64,000 nucleotides of DNA from the NCBI GenBank assembly GCA_001557505.1, contig LSAX01000001.1, forward strand, positions 1,426,001 to 1,490,000, written 5' to 3'. Of this stretch, positions 45,668 to 57,796 are shown piece after piece. Origin of the DNA: Reticulascus tulasneorum. Its lineage: Eukaryota > Ascomycota > Sordariomycetes > Glomerellales > Reticulascaceae. Position numbers and translations under genes: made by a program. The number at the start of each line of letters is the position of its first letter. The first letter of the stretch is position 1. The notes beneath the pieces are model-generated. The model saw nothing but the letters and a program-made list of their open reading frames with translations, was not told the origin of the DNA and ran no database searches.

Positions 45668-46930
45668 CATTGAGCTCGGCTCGATGGTCTATCGCTCTCC
45701 GACTTGAGACGCCCGCAACGGATAAAAAGACGCGGCGTAGCGCCATGAGATTGTCTGCAAGTTATCCGCAGGACCTCACATATATCCATCGTCGGCGCTA
45801 CTTCATCACTACCAAACCCACCACAGCATGTCGAACGAAGAGCTGGGCTCAACCATATCAGGTTCGCATGGATTTTGATCTGTGCTGGGATGTGGGTCCG
45901 TATGTTTTGCGGCGAACGACACCACCAATAATATCGGCAAGACAGAGGTCGCCTATAAGGCGACATCAACGGATCCTCAAGGACCACGGCCTTGAGTATC
46001 CACGACAGCCATCAACTGTTCGATGCTACAATGTACTTTATAGTCGTCACTCATCATTGACTGCGGGCAGTATTAGACATCGCGGTGAGACCAAGCTAGG
46101 CAGGCGAGAGGGTCTAATGTAATGGAAACCAACGGACGAGACCATCACCAAAGATTGTGGGGAGAAAGCGATGTTTAACGCCTCAGTCTATACATCTCTC
46201 CGCAAATTTGATAGGGAATAAAGATTGGGAACACGGAACAAGCAGACGCTTTTGACAGGCACTCAAGGGATCAAGATAGCCAGCATGCGAGACTCCGAAC
46301 TCCAGCACGGCAGTTGTACGATAGACGGTGAAACGGCAATATTTACAGACAGTCTTGCCTTTTTACCACATGGGCGAATAAGGAGCATCTACATCATCCA
46401 CCCACTTCACATGCGCCTAGCCTCGTAGTTACGTTGCCTCACGGAGTCAGTCATATAGTTGAGCCTACGGGTGACAGCATCATCTAATGAACAAAGTACC
46501 TAGATGCTGCGAGTTCCCGCGGAGCACAGGCATTGTCAAAGTACTCAATAGTGCTGTAAACATCCCGGACACAGTCTCTTTCGCTCTTGGAAGGTACGTG
46601 GCTCGTTCCAGGGTTTCATCCCTTCCCAATGGTCTCTGCCATGGTGAGATCTGTATCCTGCTTATTGCCGTGACTCCCGGGTTTCTCACTTTTCAGTTAT
46701 CATTGAATCCTTTCGGTTGACTTTGGCTGCAAGTCGATAGACGTATTCCCTGTCGCGCCTGCATTTCCAAGTTCCTCATACCGAACACCCCGTACATAAC
46801 CTGATAACCACCACAGAATCCTGGTTGCCTCCCATATTTCACACTCCTATCTCAAGCTCCCTCATCATATTCATTTTCGTTTTCCACACATTGCGATTCT
46901 TGTGTCGAAAAGCACATCCTACAGTTCAGC
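45668..46930. other. Spacer upstream of the terpene synthase
   Basis: 1.26 kb, tandem genes either side. Contains the NodB-fold 3' end and the terpene synthase promoter. A 150-codon plus frame at 45670-46122 is Arg/Ser-rich and not called. No P450, transporter or regulator is encoded here. Confidence 0.45.
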
Positions 46931-48386
46931 ATGGGTTCAGTGACATCGGAAGAGCAGAAGATGGTCCGGGCCTTACAGGGACAAATCCTTCGTATTCCAG
47001 ACCTCACCCAGTACTTTCTTGGATGGCCTACCGTAAAAATGAACACCCATTATGAGGAGCTCATGGTGTTTGTAGACGGTCTGCTTGAACGGTAGTTGCC
47101 AATCCTGGTGAGAAGTTGCAGGTTCTGATACTGATACGACTTGCAGCATGTTCACGACCGGAGACCGAGCAAAAAAGCACAAGGCCGACGACATTGCGCT
47201 ATTCGCCTCTATGTAACATTATCTCATTCCAGCGTGCTTGAAGGATGCTAACTGGAGCATGAAGGTGGTACCCCTTTGCTGGCTGGGAAGAGTTACAGAC
47301 CCTCACCGTCTTCTCAGCCTGGCTCTTCTGCTGGGACGACACGGTTGACACAACCGAGTACGACCTTTCCGGCGACTTGAAAAAAGCGGACAAGTATCGA
47401 GCCGATACTTTGGCCTTTGTTGGGCGATTCCTGAACCTGAACGACAGCTTGCCCGACGGAGCTGAGGTGGATGGCGTGAATGCGGTAATGCAAGAATTTG
47501 GAGTTCGACTGTCAGAGTTCTACACAACTGGTGAGATGATCTATCATGCATGAAAACCGGTGCGCTACTAATTACCCAAGAGGCCAGAGACGTCGGCTGT
47601 TGGATGAGATCAAGCGGTTTGCTGAGTGTTGTGGCACCGAACAAGCCATGCGTTTAGATGGAAAGGTTCCGGAGTACGCCACATTCATCGAGATGCGGTT
47701 GGGAACTACCGCCGTATTCACTTTGTGTGCCCTTGTGGAGTGCGTATTCTATGAATTCCCCTACTAAGTGGTGAAGAAGCTAACCTGCGTCTGCCCTTAG
47801 ATATGTGATCCAGCAACATCTTCCCTCATCGGTAATGCAGTCCTCAGAAATGCACACTGTCTGGATGGAAAGCAATATGGGAATTATCATGTGTGTTCCT
47901 GTTGCCCCTTTCGGCAAAGTTATGAACCTGGAATCTAACAAAACCTAACTAGTGTCAATGACCTTCTGTCATTGAAGAAAGAATTTGTGAGTTGCCAAGA
48001 AAACAGTGCTTATCCACCCTTGCTAACTCCCAGGCAGGAGACACGGTGCGTCATCAACGTCGCGCCAGTCTTGATGAAGCAAGGCATGAGCCTGGACGAA
48101 GCCGTCGAAGACCTCCTCGTCAAGCTGCGTTCGACTGTCAAAGTGCTCGACCAAGCTGCCGATCGTCTCATCGATATGACCAAGCACGACATGCAGTTGG
48201 AAGATGCTGTTCGACGATACTGCGATGCTTGTCGCGCCATGATAACTGGTACATGGCAGTATAGGTTTGTGCTCGCGCCGTGGCTCAGTGATATGCAAGC
48301 TAACCCGTGCCTGCAGCTTAAAGTCGAAGAGATACAACATCTTGAAGTTCCTTCGTGAGGATGGATCTCTTGAGATTCCGCTTTAG
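46931..48386 (+). CDS. Class I terpene synthase (cyclase), intact, eight exons
   Basis: Exons 46931-47091, 47147-47212, 47265-47530, 47583-47739, 47801-47890, 47953-47986, 48038-48264 and 48317-48386 give 356 aa, and phases agree at all seven junctions. The N-terminus has RIPDL and a Trp-Pro step typical of microbial cyclases. The Mg2+-binding acidic motif DDTVD is at residues 100-104 (WLFCWDDTVD). The second metal motif is NDLLSLKKE with N249, S253 and E257. The conserved Arg-Tyr pair is at 339-340. All are canonical, so it should ionise a prenyl diphosphate (FPP most likely from its size) and cyclise it in the cytosol. It resembles the fungal/bacterial single-domain cyclase group rather than trichodiene synthase. 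The product cannot be deduced. No other biosynthetic gene flanks it except possibly the convergent PLP enzyme. Confidence 0.92.
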
Positions 48387-48751
48387 ATAATGGTCTTCCG
48401 GGAATTCTGAAGCAGAAAATGGAGAGCGGCAACTTTGCCATTTAGGGAGAGTAGCGCACAGTTTTGAAGTCATTTGACGTCAAGGAGCTCCTATTGTTCG
48501 TGATTGTGAAGATGCTGGCCACAAAGTTCATAATCCTGGAAGACTTATCGTACCTGGTCCCAAAGAGTATGCATCTTCGATCTATGATGCAGGACATGTG
48601 TCCCGGGGTAGTTTCAGGTGCTGCTCTTGATATCCTAATCTCCAGTTAAGTGAAAATGGCTGCGAGTTAAGTGTTTCTACTTATTCTAAAGCAGGCTGAA
48701 TATGATCATCTTGTGACCAGGATCTCAGAAGCACAGCCTCGAATGGATTCG
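48387..48751. other. Convergent spacer, terpene synthase / PLP enzyme
   Basis: 365 bp with two 3' ends. No gene seen. Confidence 0.5.
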
Positions 48752-50157
48752 CTATGCCTTGATGGCCCTCTTCTCCTTCTCCTCCGCCAACACCTCCAAA
48801 GCCTGCCACAAATCATCCCTCAGGTCCTCCCACCCCTCCACCCCGATACTGACCCTCAGCAGCCTCATGTCCACGCTGTCGTCGGTCATCGCGCGCCACT
48901 CAATCAGACTCTCCACGCCGCCCAGGCTCGTCGCATGGTGGAACAGCCTCAGCTTGCTCGGCAGCCGTTTCGCGTCTTCCGGATCCTTCATCCAGATGGC
49001 GAATACGGGCCCGAAGCCCCGGGGCATCTGCTTCAGCAGCCACGAGTCCTCGCCCGCGAGGTCCTCTTTCTGCAGGCTGGCGTGCTGGACTCGCTCCACG
49101 ACGCTGGAGACGATGGGCGACGCGATGACCTGGTCGGCGAGCCAGGCGACTAGCTTCCCGGTGCTGGCGGCCTGGCGCTCGACGCGGATCTCGAGGGTGC
49201 GGAGGCTGCGAACACCGAGCCAGCCTTCCATGCTGCCCATCACTGAGCCGAGGTAGATGCGCTCTTCCCAGAGTCCACCGAGCCAACCCTGAGCAGCGCG
49301 GTCGGGATGCAAAGCAAGCACGCCGCAGAGCATGTCCGAGTGCCCGCCGAAGTACTTGGTTCCGCTATGCATCACCACGTCCGCACCGAACTCGAACGGA
49401 TCTTGCAATGGTGGCGGCCCGAACGTTGCATCAACACTTAGATAGGCCCCTGCCTGCTTCGCCTTTGCAGCGTAGAAGGCCAGATTGCGCGCTTCGCCCG
49501 TCGGGTTCAGCGGGGTTTCGACATGGATAATGTCCCCCGGCTGCAGCTCGGTCACGTCGCAGTCGAGATCCAGCATCTTCAGCCCCGTCAGCTTGCTCAC
49601 CATTCGGATGACGCCGTGGCAGCCGTGGTAGCCCCCGCCGATGGCGATGCGCTTGGGATTGAGGAACACCAGCATGGCGTGGAAGGCGGACAGGCCCGAG
49701 GAGTACGTCAATGTCGGGCCGTTCAGGATGCTGGTGAGAATTGTCTCAAAACGCGTGGTGTTTGGTGCTGCGGCGCGGGAGTAGATATACGAGTCCGGAA
49801 TTTTGGTGAGCTACTACGGGTGAGCGGGTGGTTCTGCATGAGACCGGGAGGGCTTACATCGCGTTCTGCCCAGCTCAGCAGGTCATCGGGATTAGAGCTG
49901 TACCTGAATGTCGTGGATACGTGCATGGCGGGGGCCACGTCCGTGGAGGTGTTTAGGTAGTCATCGGCGTGGACGGTTCGCGATGCGAGCGAGAGCTTTT
50001 TCGGGGCTGTGAGAGTGAGGTCCTTCACACCCTGATCAATGGAGGCCGGGACCGTGTCCGTCCCGTTTCCATTCACCAGTAGAGGTTCGGCGAGGGGGTC
50101 GGCGGCGGCGCCTGTGGCTACTGCTGCGCCCGCGACAGGTACTGTGCCGTCAACCAT
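48752..50157 (-). CDS. PLP-dependent Cys/Met-metabolism (trans-sulphuration family) enzyme
   Basis: Exons 50157-49858 and 49810-48752 give 452 aa. Residues 1-60 are low-complexity (Ala/Gly/Val), then HADDYLNTSTDVAPAMHVSTTF, the usual opening of the cystathionine gamma-synthase/lyase fold. YSRAAAPNTTRFE spans the PLP-phosphate-binding Tyr-Arg region. SSGLSAFHA, GGYHGCHGV, ETPLNPTG and SVDATFGPP (Asp 227) follow, and HSGTKYFGGHSD carries the PLP Lys at about 252. It belongs to the cystathionine gamma-synthase superfamily but resembles the poorly characterised fungal branch (yeast YHR112C type) more than Str2 or Cys3; this placement is from memory of motif context and should be treated as tentative. 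The intron is 47 nt. It is convergent with the terpene synthase; a shared role is unproven. Confidence 0.85.
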
Positions 50158-50854
50158 TTTGGGGCAGCGATATCTCAAGGGAACTAAAACTGTATGTTTT
50201 CTTTTAACAATGATTCCGAACGCTACGCCGTCTGTTCGTTGTCTAAATCTTGTAATTTGTACTAGATCGGCCTGTGTGAAGGATTTGTCTATATCCGCAG
50301 CAGAGCGGATCGTAGTCCCTCCGACCCTCCATTGGCTCACTGCTGGCGCAGGAGATTAGTCAACTCATCCGAGACCTACGTGGGAAGAGTCTACCATTGC
50401 GATCGTTACTTACGGGGAATTGTCACTGCTTCTGGCGTCTAGATCCGCAATTGGCATGTTGAGACTGGATCGGAACACTCCGTTATCGGGATGGCGAGAT
50501 GCACGGTGGATAACGGGCGGCTGGCCGCGGGACATGAGCATGCTCGGTGGAGGGGTATTTCAATCCGCGCCCAGGAACCCCAGGAGATCTGATTTTACTG
50601 TTTGAAAAGATTTCTCATTACCATTATAGAGGTAGCCATGCATCCTCCAAGGTAACTTATACTATCGGATCGCCCGCCAGCTGGCTAAAATCCCGAAACC
50701 GACAGTGCGCCGTGAGCGAATGTAGTGGGGCCAATGAATCTAACCATAGCCATGCCGTGGCGAATGCGTTACCCATCCGTTGCCCAACTCTAGAGAGAAC
50801 GCCGTTGAAAAAGATATCTATATGTACAATAGGACCGCGGTGCTCGATCTAGTG
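50158..50854. other. Spacer between two minus-strand genes
   Basis: 697 bp upstream of the PLP enzyme and downstream of the 245-aa gene. A 61-codon in-frame extension exists upstream of the PLP enzyme start but lacks an ATG and is not protein-like. No clear TATA seen. Confidence 0.4.
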
Positions 50855-51845
50855 TCAGTGCACTTCGGTTGCTTCAACCGATGTTGCCGTCTTGGGTCTT
50901 TCCATATTCCCCAGCTCCGAGCCCTGCCCGCTCTGTCCTCTCTTGCGGCCGGGGATGAGGAATCGAGTGACAGTTGGCGAATTGGCGGTCGGCGGCTCCT
51001 TGTTATCCGAGTCCGAGTTGAACTTGGAGAAGAAGCCCCGCTTTCGATGGGTTGGTTGGTGTCTCTGTTCGTCGCCCAGGCCTACATCCTCGAAGCCTTC
51101 CTCGGCCGTCGGTGGTTGTCTTTCGGCCTTTCTGTCAATAGCTGACCGGGGCAGACGGGGAAAGCGGGCGGAATCGAGACTCTGACGGGTGGGAATTTCG
51201 CTCGTGGTGATTGGTGATCTTGCCGAGATATCCTGCGATCATGAATTAGTTACCGCCTATTGCGCGACTGCCCAAGACCCTCTTTGCTCGAGTACTCTTG
51301 GGTGTTTTTTTTTTTTTTTTTTTAAATTATATACGCACAAATGAACGGCGATATGAGTCGAAGGACTCTCGAGAGATAGAAAAATGCTCAATGTCGCCAA
51401 TACTGCTTCTCGTGTCGCTGGACGTCCGCGTCGAGAGGTACTTGCGCGGCCACTGGCCCTTTTCCTCAGTCGGAGATGGCTGCCAGCGATGTTAGGAGTC
51501 TGAGACAGATACCGGCTGGATCATTTTGGGACTCACTGGTAGGTAGACGCCGCTGTCATTGACAACTGTGGCAGAGATAAGGGTCAGTCAATTGGTCTGG
51601 TGATGCACACCAATCCGGACAAAAAGGTGGTGTGCGGACTTGGGGAGTCGCATACCGCTCAACTTGTACTCCTCGGTATCCTGGCTCTGTGAACTCTTGA
51701 CGCTCAAGGCCGAGGATGCCTTTGATCCTACAGTGTCGACTCTCTCAAAGCCTGGATGCGACGGGTTTTCGCCAGCAGGTTGGACATTTTCGTCTGGTAC
51801 GGCAGCGACACCAGGTCGTCGGGCGAAGGGGTTTCGGATCGGCAT
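50855..51845 (-). CDS. Ser-rich hypothetical protein (245 aa, four exons)
   Basis: Exons 51845-51656, 51565-51537, 51479-51339 and 51232-50855 give 245 aa; phases 1, 0 and 0 match at every junction. The start MPIRNPFARRPG is a common type of fungal N-terminus. Successive exons read VNDSGVYLP (29-nt exon), then EEKGQWPRKYLSTRTSSDTRS and IEHFSISRESFDSYRRSF, then a Ser/Pro/Arg-rich tail with a KRGFFSKF patch and TRFLIPGRKRGQ near the end. Predicted largely disordered, possibly phospho-regulated. No domain recognised. It is easily missed because no exon forms a long open frame on its own. The third intron contains a run of 19 A (T on the plus strand). Confidence 0.75.
51305..51323. repeat. Homopolymer run of about 19 T (A on the minus strand)
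   Basis: The longest homopolymer I noticed in the window. It lies in intron 3 of the 245-aa hypothetical gene, just after the donor GTGCGT, and will vary in length between isolates or between reads. Confidence 0.8.
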
Positions 51846-54800
51846 TATGAGAACCACTCTGGAGGAATACGGAGCAAGGGTTGGGGCAGCGGGAACCTGT
51901 TGTTCTCAATAGATCAAGGCTGAAAGAATCAACGAGTCGCAAACGATATGAGGAAGGCAAAAATATGACTGGAGGACCAAAAGGAGGTTGTAAAACCGTT
52001 GAGATGGAGATGTGGATCGAAGAGGGACGGGAAGGTGGTGAACTTTAAGATCTTAGTCGATGTTCTTTATCCAGGGTCGTTTGGTCGTTATGTCAGACAG
52101 TGGGCTTGGGCTTGGGCTCCCCCTTCCAAGAAAAGAAGTGAGCGGCCTTGTAAATTAATTTACCTAGGTACTCTCGCAAGCTATTTTCTCCTAGTACGGT
52201 ACTTGCGGAGCAGGTAGGAATGAAACACAAATTAACAGCAGCGAATGGGCAGCATCCAAGCCCGAAGAGGAACCAAGGGGGACATCGTCGAATGAGGCAT
52301 GGCAATATGCAGGTTTTGGGCTGTGCTGGTTGTGTGCGCAAGTGACAAATGACCGCGGCGCCCCATCTGCAGCGCGAACATCTGGGGGATAAGCAACCCT
52401 GAAGATCCACGACCAGTCGGGCGGACTTGGCAGGATTGGAATGGAATGATTCCAATGATGCGCGATGGACAATGGGCCGCCCTGTACATACGCGGATCGG
52501 CCCCCCCTCCAGCCCCCAGGTCCAAAATACATAGGGCGGTTAACGGACCCCGACCCTGGATTTTGGAGTACGACGTACTTCCTTACTGTCGGTACCTCCG
52601 TCTGGCTGCAGCGAGGTGCACTGGCAAGTCTCCATAAAACACGTTGGACCTGTTAGGAGTGTACGATGTAGACCATCCCATCCAACCCTCGTCTACTCGA
52701 GTTGTGGGTTGTTACTCAGATCCTTCCAGTGTTATTATTATTACCTACCAAACGTAGTCACCTAGTGTGCGCACCAAAGGTAGCTAGTTATGTACCAACT
52801 GCGTAGTAGCATCCAGATCCATTACGCTTGCCGTCATCTATTCCACCGCCCACGCAAGCCTGCTTGTCTGCCCTCCCATATGGAAGTTCCACCCCTACGG
52901 ATAAATGCGACCTGCTCCCACCAGTAGACACTTTTACCACCTCTTGGGGACGGAAATCCGGGCACAGCAGCTCGAAAGAGTCCGTCTGAGGCACGACTTG
53001 GCTGACGCAACCGCGGCTCGTTTCTCGCACTGCCAGAAGAATGGTTCCCTCGATCCCTGCCGCCCACCCAAGTTTGGGTGAGAGGACGGAGTATCGGCAT
53101 CTTTCGGTGCCCCGCTAGCGCCAGAACCCCCGCCAGAACCCCAGCCCGAAGAAATGCTACCATCTTTTTCTTCCTTCACTCCGTAACAAGTGCCAGGACC
53201 CATCTGCATGGCAGACCGAGAATCATCCGTCCTGCCAACTTCCTCGGCCCCGCACCTGATTGCCTGCATCTGGCCGTGGGAAATCGATTATAACCTCTCG
53301 CTAGGCACCGGCACCGGCACCGTGCGATGGTACCTTCTTTCGACTGTATTTGAGAGCCGAAAGTTCGAACGGTCCGATCCGATGCTGCTGCGCTGTGACA
53401 ATCTCGTCAACGACTATCCTCTCACGATTTCCGTACCAGCAGGAACTGCCAGGTATTCTGCACTTTGAGGCCCGAACCAACGGTGATGGTTGAAGGGTGC
53501 GAGGTAAAGGGTGGCCAAGATGCAGACGCAATCCCAAGTCTACTTACATCGTCATCGTCCTGCTCTTCATTTTCAATCAGAGCTACACAATCCAAGTACA
53601 AAAGTATACTCCTGAGGTGCCAAACGAGGCTGAGTGATGAAGTGGCGAGTGCATTCATGGCGATTATTATGGCAGGTGGACAATTAGATTGATATTTTCC
53701 TGAACGATTAAGCCAGCCATATCCTGCACATCATAGGGTACTAATACTCCAGGGCTATATCCCTATCTGATTCTCATTGCGTACAGTAAAGTTCTGCGCA
53801 TTGGATGTCTCATGCTGTCTCAGGGCGTCTGTTGGCTTATAAGACTTTTTCACCAGCTCGATTTTTGCTTCCGGTCTATCAACAGTCGTCCCTGGCTTGA
53901 CCAATTTGCAACCAACCCCCCGGTTTCCGGATGGGGGGACTCTTACTTACCCTCTCCAGATGTTCACGGCCTCAGTAGTGAATTCCAAAGAACGCATTCG
54001 TTGGTCTGGACCTTGATGGAGCTTATGATTGTCACCAAGTCTCTGGGATTTCTCTCGGGTCAGTGCTTTCGCGGCACGATAAAGTCTTGTTATCCAGTAG
54101 CCACGACGCTTGCGATTGCGTCTATCCCACGTCCAGCTGTCAAACCAGTTAGGCTCGTTGGCCAAACCGAGAAACACTTTCCAGTGGTGCAGGTTCCCCG
54201 CCGGTCCAGACCGTAAGATGTGATCTTGTGAGAGACATGAGTGGGCCGGGCTGAATATACTCTCTATCAAAGTTCATGCCGGAAGCGGGCTTCAGAAAGT
54301 TCGGTTGCCACATTCGGTGTAGAAGCTGTGCCGGTGACTTTTTGACTTTCTGTCATTGTTCGGCGGTGGCATATTGTGGGGTCACATCGGGTCCACGTTC
54401 GAACCGCCACATTATCTAGCAGCCAGGCTAAACTGGCACATATCAACAAATATGGCCGCATTCGTACGTCGCTGACTCTTGTAAAAGTTAGATCTGGGGA
54501 TGGAAGGATGGAGGCAACGAGGTCCCCCTGTGATTTTGTGATGTGGCTGCAGTAAACCGACCCCTTGCTCGCCAAGACAGGACAAAGATCGGGTCAGATC
54601 TCGCGTCCTGCCGAGCCGCTGCAGATGGAGGGATTATGGTGATCATTCACCCCAGCTTCACCTAGTCTTTCCATGGCCCGAACTTGATTCCAAAACTTTT
54701 ACTGGTAATGCGATAGTGCGTGTGTGCACTCCATTTTCTCTAGCCAGTTAATACCTAGTGCTACGCGTCATCTTAAGATTCTAGCCATATCGTCGTACGT

Positions 54801-56450
54801 ACAATTGTGGAGGATGACGAACCACTGCTCTCGTAGTAGCATATGTCAATAGATGGACCCGTATGTGCAAGCCGGAGATCTACATCTCAACATTGATTAA
54901 AAAACACAGACTGAGAATTGACGACTTTGTTTGTTTCTTAGCAGCACGATCATTGAGATCCCTCCTGGCAAGAATCATTGGACTGGATTACATTGCCAAT
55001 TACACGAGATCCTGCCCATGCGTTTGTCGGAAATTGAGAATGTGTGTGCCTGCCTGCCTTACCTAAGCAGGTAGTCTGAAGCTACGAGGTTCCCACAACC
55101 TCTCATGGCGTCCGTGGAGTTGATAGTTTTGCGTCAGGAAGACGGACTGGAGGCTAATCCATCCACTGACGTGAAGCACTAAGAATTGGATTTTCAAGCC
55201 TTGCCTTCCTTCCTCCTTCACAGTCCAACATTGGGTCACTGAATCCTGTTCAAAGGACTTGGACCCTCGAGATGCACATCAGTTGACAGAAAGAGATGCA
55301 GCGTTTGTAACACCACTGCCATTGCGTTCGAATACGACTCCCCAGTTAGCCGTCTGCCAGGTGCCAAGTGTGTTTGGTGTTTTCAGGTTCCCTCGCGTTC
55401 AGGTGCACCGACGACGTAGTACAGGGGAAAGAGACAGTGGGATCTCCAGGGGTAGGTCGAAATGCTGCCTGTCATAGGCCACATCGCTGTTCCTGCATCG
55501 CGTCTTGGTCTCTCCGCCCCATTACTCGTGAGATGCAAGATTCCCGAAGAGATTTAACGCGCTACTGACCGGGAAAGGAGGACCTCGCAGTCTGTTTTCC
55601 GTGTAGCAATCAGTTGTGGCGTCCTCTAAGGAGAGCACGGCCCTTTGCCGGTGAACTCTGCTTGTTCTGCGCACTGCAGTGGGTTTAGTCCGATTTTCTT
55701 CTTCTCGACCGAAGACTTGGTACGAAGCACTACCGCGTCGTAGTGCCGTCAAAGCTCGCCATCCCCGGTCTTCCAGCGGCGTTTGGCAGGGGGGCTTGCC
55801 GTCACCACCCCATCGACGAGGAGGGTTTCTCCGGGCAAACCAACACCAAACACCAAACGCAAGCGGCTAGCCTGTGCGATCGCTGCAGGGGAATTCAAGA
55901 TGTTTGGCAAGGATGACCCATCCTCGCTCCGCATTGAACGCCATGGTGCCAAACCACCAGAGAAGTCTCTATGGAATCCAGACGCCACTGCTCGGTCTCC
56001 CGGCTCTCCGACCTCACCTGGACATCGTGGGCCTCGACCACGACCGCACGTCCAGAGGCACGATGAAATGAATCGCTCCGAGCCTGCCCCATCACCCCAC
56101 TCTTCCGTCGGGCTCGTGCTTGGAGGGTAGGTTTTCGCGACGGGTTGCAAGAGTGTTGTGCAATACTGCGTGGTGGCCAATGCCTCCATGGATCGCCTGC
56201 TGCCCTGCTGCTACCCGTGACCCCGTTTCATACAAAACCTGCCAGTTTCCATCTGACCACTTTGCCGTGAAGCTTTTCCGGTTTGTTACTTCTCCTCAGA
56301 GGCCACTTTCTACTATCCTTCATCTTCCTAGGCATACCTTCTCTATCTTGTGTTCTAGTTCTCCATCTCGCGCATCCTTTGCAGAGACTTTTCATCGGCA
56401 CATCACTTTCGTTCTGAACCGGTTTGATCTGTGTTCAACTAAGACCTGAC
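51846..56450. other. Large gene-poor spacer
   Basis: About 4.6 kb. Open frames of 60-146 codons occur on both strands (for example 55749-56189 minus and 55783-56130 plus, which overlap each other) without motifs, signal peptides or convincing splice sites. The left end must hold the promoter of the 245-aa gene. No mobile element, rRNA, tRNA or array seen. Confidence 0.4.
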
Positions 56451-56826
56451 ATTACTTCACTACTACGACCTTGAGCATCTTGCACTCATCTTCCATCGCC
56501 ATCACACTCACTCGTGGAGTCAACACACAACCTAACACCTAAACACTAATATCATCAAACCTTGAGAGAACTATCACACCTACGAGGTTGATATCATTCA
56601 CTTCACCAAGCTACAGACTTAGGTCTCTCCTTCCTCAGGAAGCAGAATCTTTAACCACACACCTTCCCTCTATTTTGAACACCTGTCACCCGAACCATTC
56701 TCCTGTCCTCGCTTCGGTACCCTCAGTTACGCCCTTACTGTTGATCTGGCTTTGCTTAAGCATCGTCTCCGTCCAAGAGCAACACTACCGATATTCCAGT
56801 CTGGTCCCGATCTTAGACGTGAAACA
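56451..56826 (+). promoter_or_regulatory. Leader of the membrane-anchored 302-aa gene
   Basis: C/T/A-rich DNA with many CACAC and CTTCAC words and few G, ending at the start codon at 56827. Composition matches a fungal 5' leader; the exact start of transcription is not visible. Confidence 0.4.
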
Positions 56827-57796
56827 ATGACGTTCTTCGTGTCTTGGGCGCTATGGGAGCAAATGACCTTCGTAAGTCACCAAAATTTCATCGTCTGACA
56901 CGCAAACGCGACTTAGACTAACGGCCATTCAGGTTCTTGGCACGGCTATCGGCTGTGTCTTCTGCGCTGGCCTTGTAAAGCTGTGGTGGACCACCCGAAC
57001 TGTGGCTAGGCAGGAGATTATCGACGAGGAGAAACGACAACACATGGCAGAGATTGCAAAGACCGGACTTCCCGCCAGAAAAGAATCGACCATCCCCTTT
57101 GGCGTTCGTGCCATTCAGAGTGGCTTAGAAGTAGACGGCATCTGGATCTCGCGACCCGGTACACCAACAGGCAACCCCGACCCAAAGGGCAAGGAAAAGG
57201 CGGACGATAGGATCTCCTCTTCGTCGACGTCTTCTCGTCGTATTGTGTCTGGCAACAGCATCAAGGCTTTCAAACTCGCAGGCCAACGCGTCTACAAACC
57301 AAAGGAACAGATTCACAATCGAGAAGGCACCCAGACAAGAGCTTTGAAGCAACTTGAAGGCAAATCGACACCATACGCCACGGTTCAAACGTACATCCCA
57401 ACCAACTCAAACGCAGAATACTCAGACGACATCGACCCGCTTGAGAGCCCAAGCTCCATATCGTCAGCAGAGGGGGGCTACACTTCGGTCGATCCTTTCG
57501 CAACGCCCATTTCCACACCAAAGCAGGGCTCGTCCTCCTTCCGCAACCCTTGGGAACAGCAGCTTCCCCTACCCATCCCAAAGTCCACCTTCGCACCAGG
57601 AAATACGCACGTCAACCGAACACAGCAAAAGAGCCAAGCGGAATCCGAGGACCTACTCCCAGAGCTATCATTCGGTGCTCATCTGACTCGAAGGAACAGT
57701 GGCAGCGATGAGGAGGGCGAGAGCAGGAGCCAGCGGTACCAAAGCAGATCCTCCTCTGTGAGCAGTGGGCGGCTGCAAATGCCCCAGTTCAATTAA
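56827..57796 (+). CDS. Single-pass membrane protein with disordered cytoplasmic tail (302 aa)
   Basis: Exons 56827-56871 and 56933-57796 (phase 0, donor GTAAGT, branch ACTAAC) give 302 aa. Exon 1 encodes a short hydrophobic lead (MTFFVSWALWEQMTF). Exon 2 opens with a transmembrane helix (VLGTAIGCVFCAGLVKLWW), followed by a charged helix (ARQEIIDEEKRQHMAEIAKTG) and an IPFGVRAIQSGLEVDGIWISRP segment that looks conserved. The remaining roughly 200 residues are Ser/Pro/Gln-rich and disordered, with PWEQQ and SFGAHLTRRN islands. The topology suggests an anchored scaffold or stress-response protein; no family name can be given. Confidence 0.8.

Noticed and set aside
44882..50157. Full terpenoid biosynthetic cluster
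   Set aside because: Only the synthase is clearly biosynthetic; no P450, prenyl synthase, transporter or transcription factor is seen beside it.
53340..53420. GTTCGAACGG-like sequence considered as a tRNA T-arm
   Set aside because: No matching acceptor stem, A-box or anticodon arm upstream.
54267..54461. Short minus-strand frame starting MRPYLLICASLAWLL that resembles a signal peptide
   Set aside because: Only about 64 codons, no Cys pattern or repeat, nothing around it to support a gene.
55749..56189. Overlapping long frames on both strands (146 and 115 codons)
   Set aside because: Each shadows the other in GC-rich DNA; neither has motifs or splice sites.
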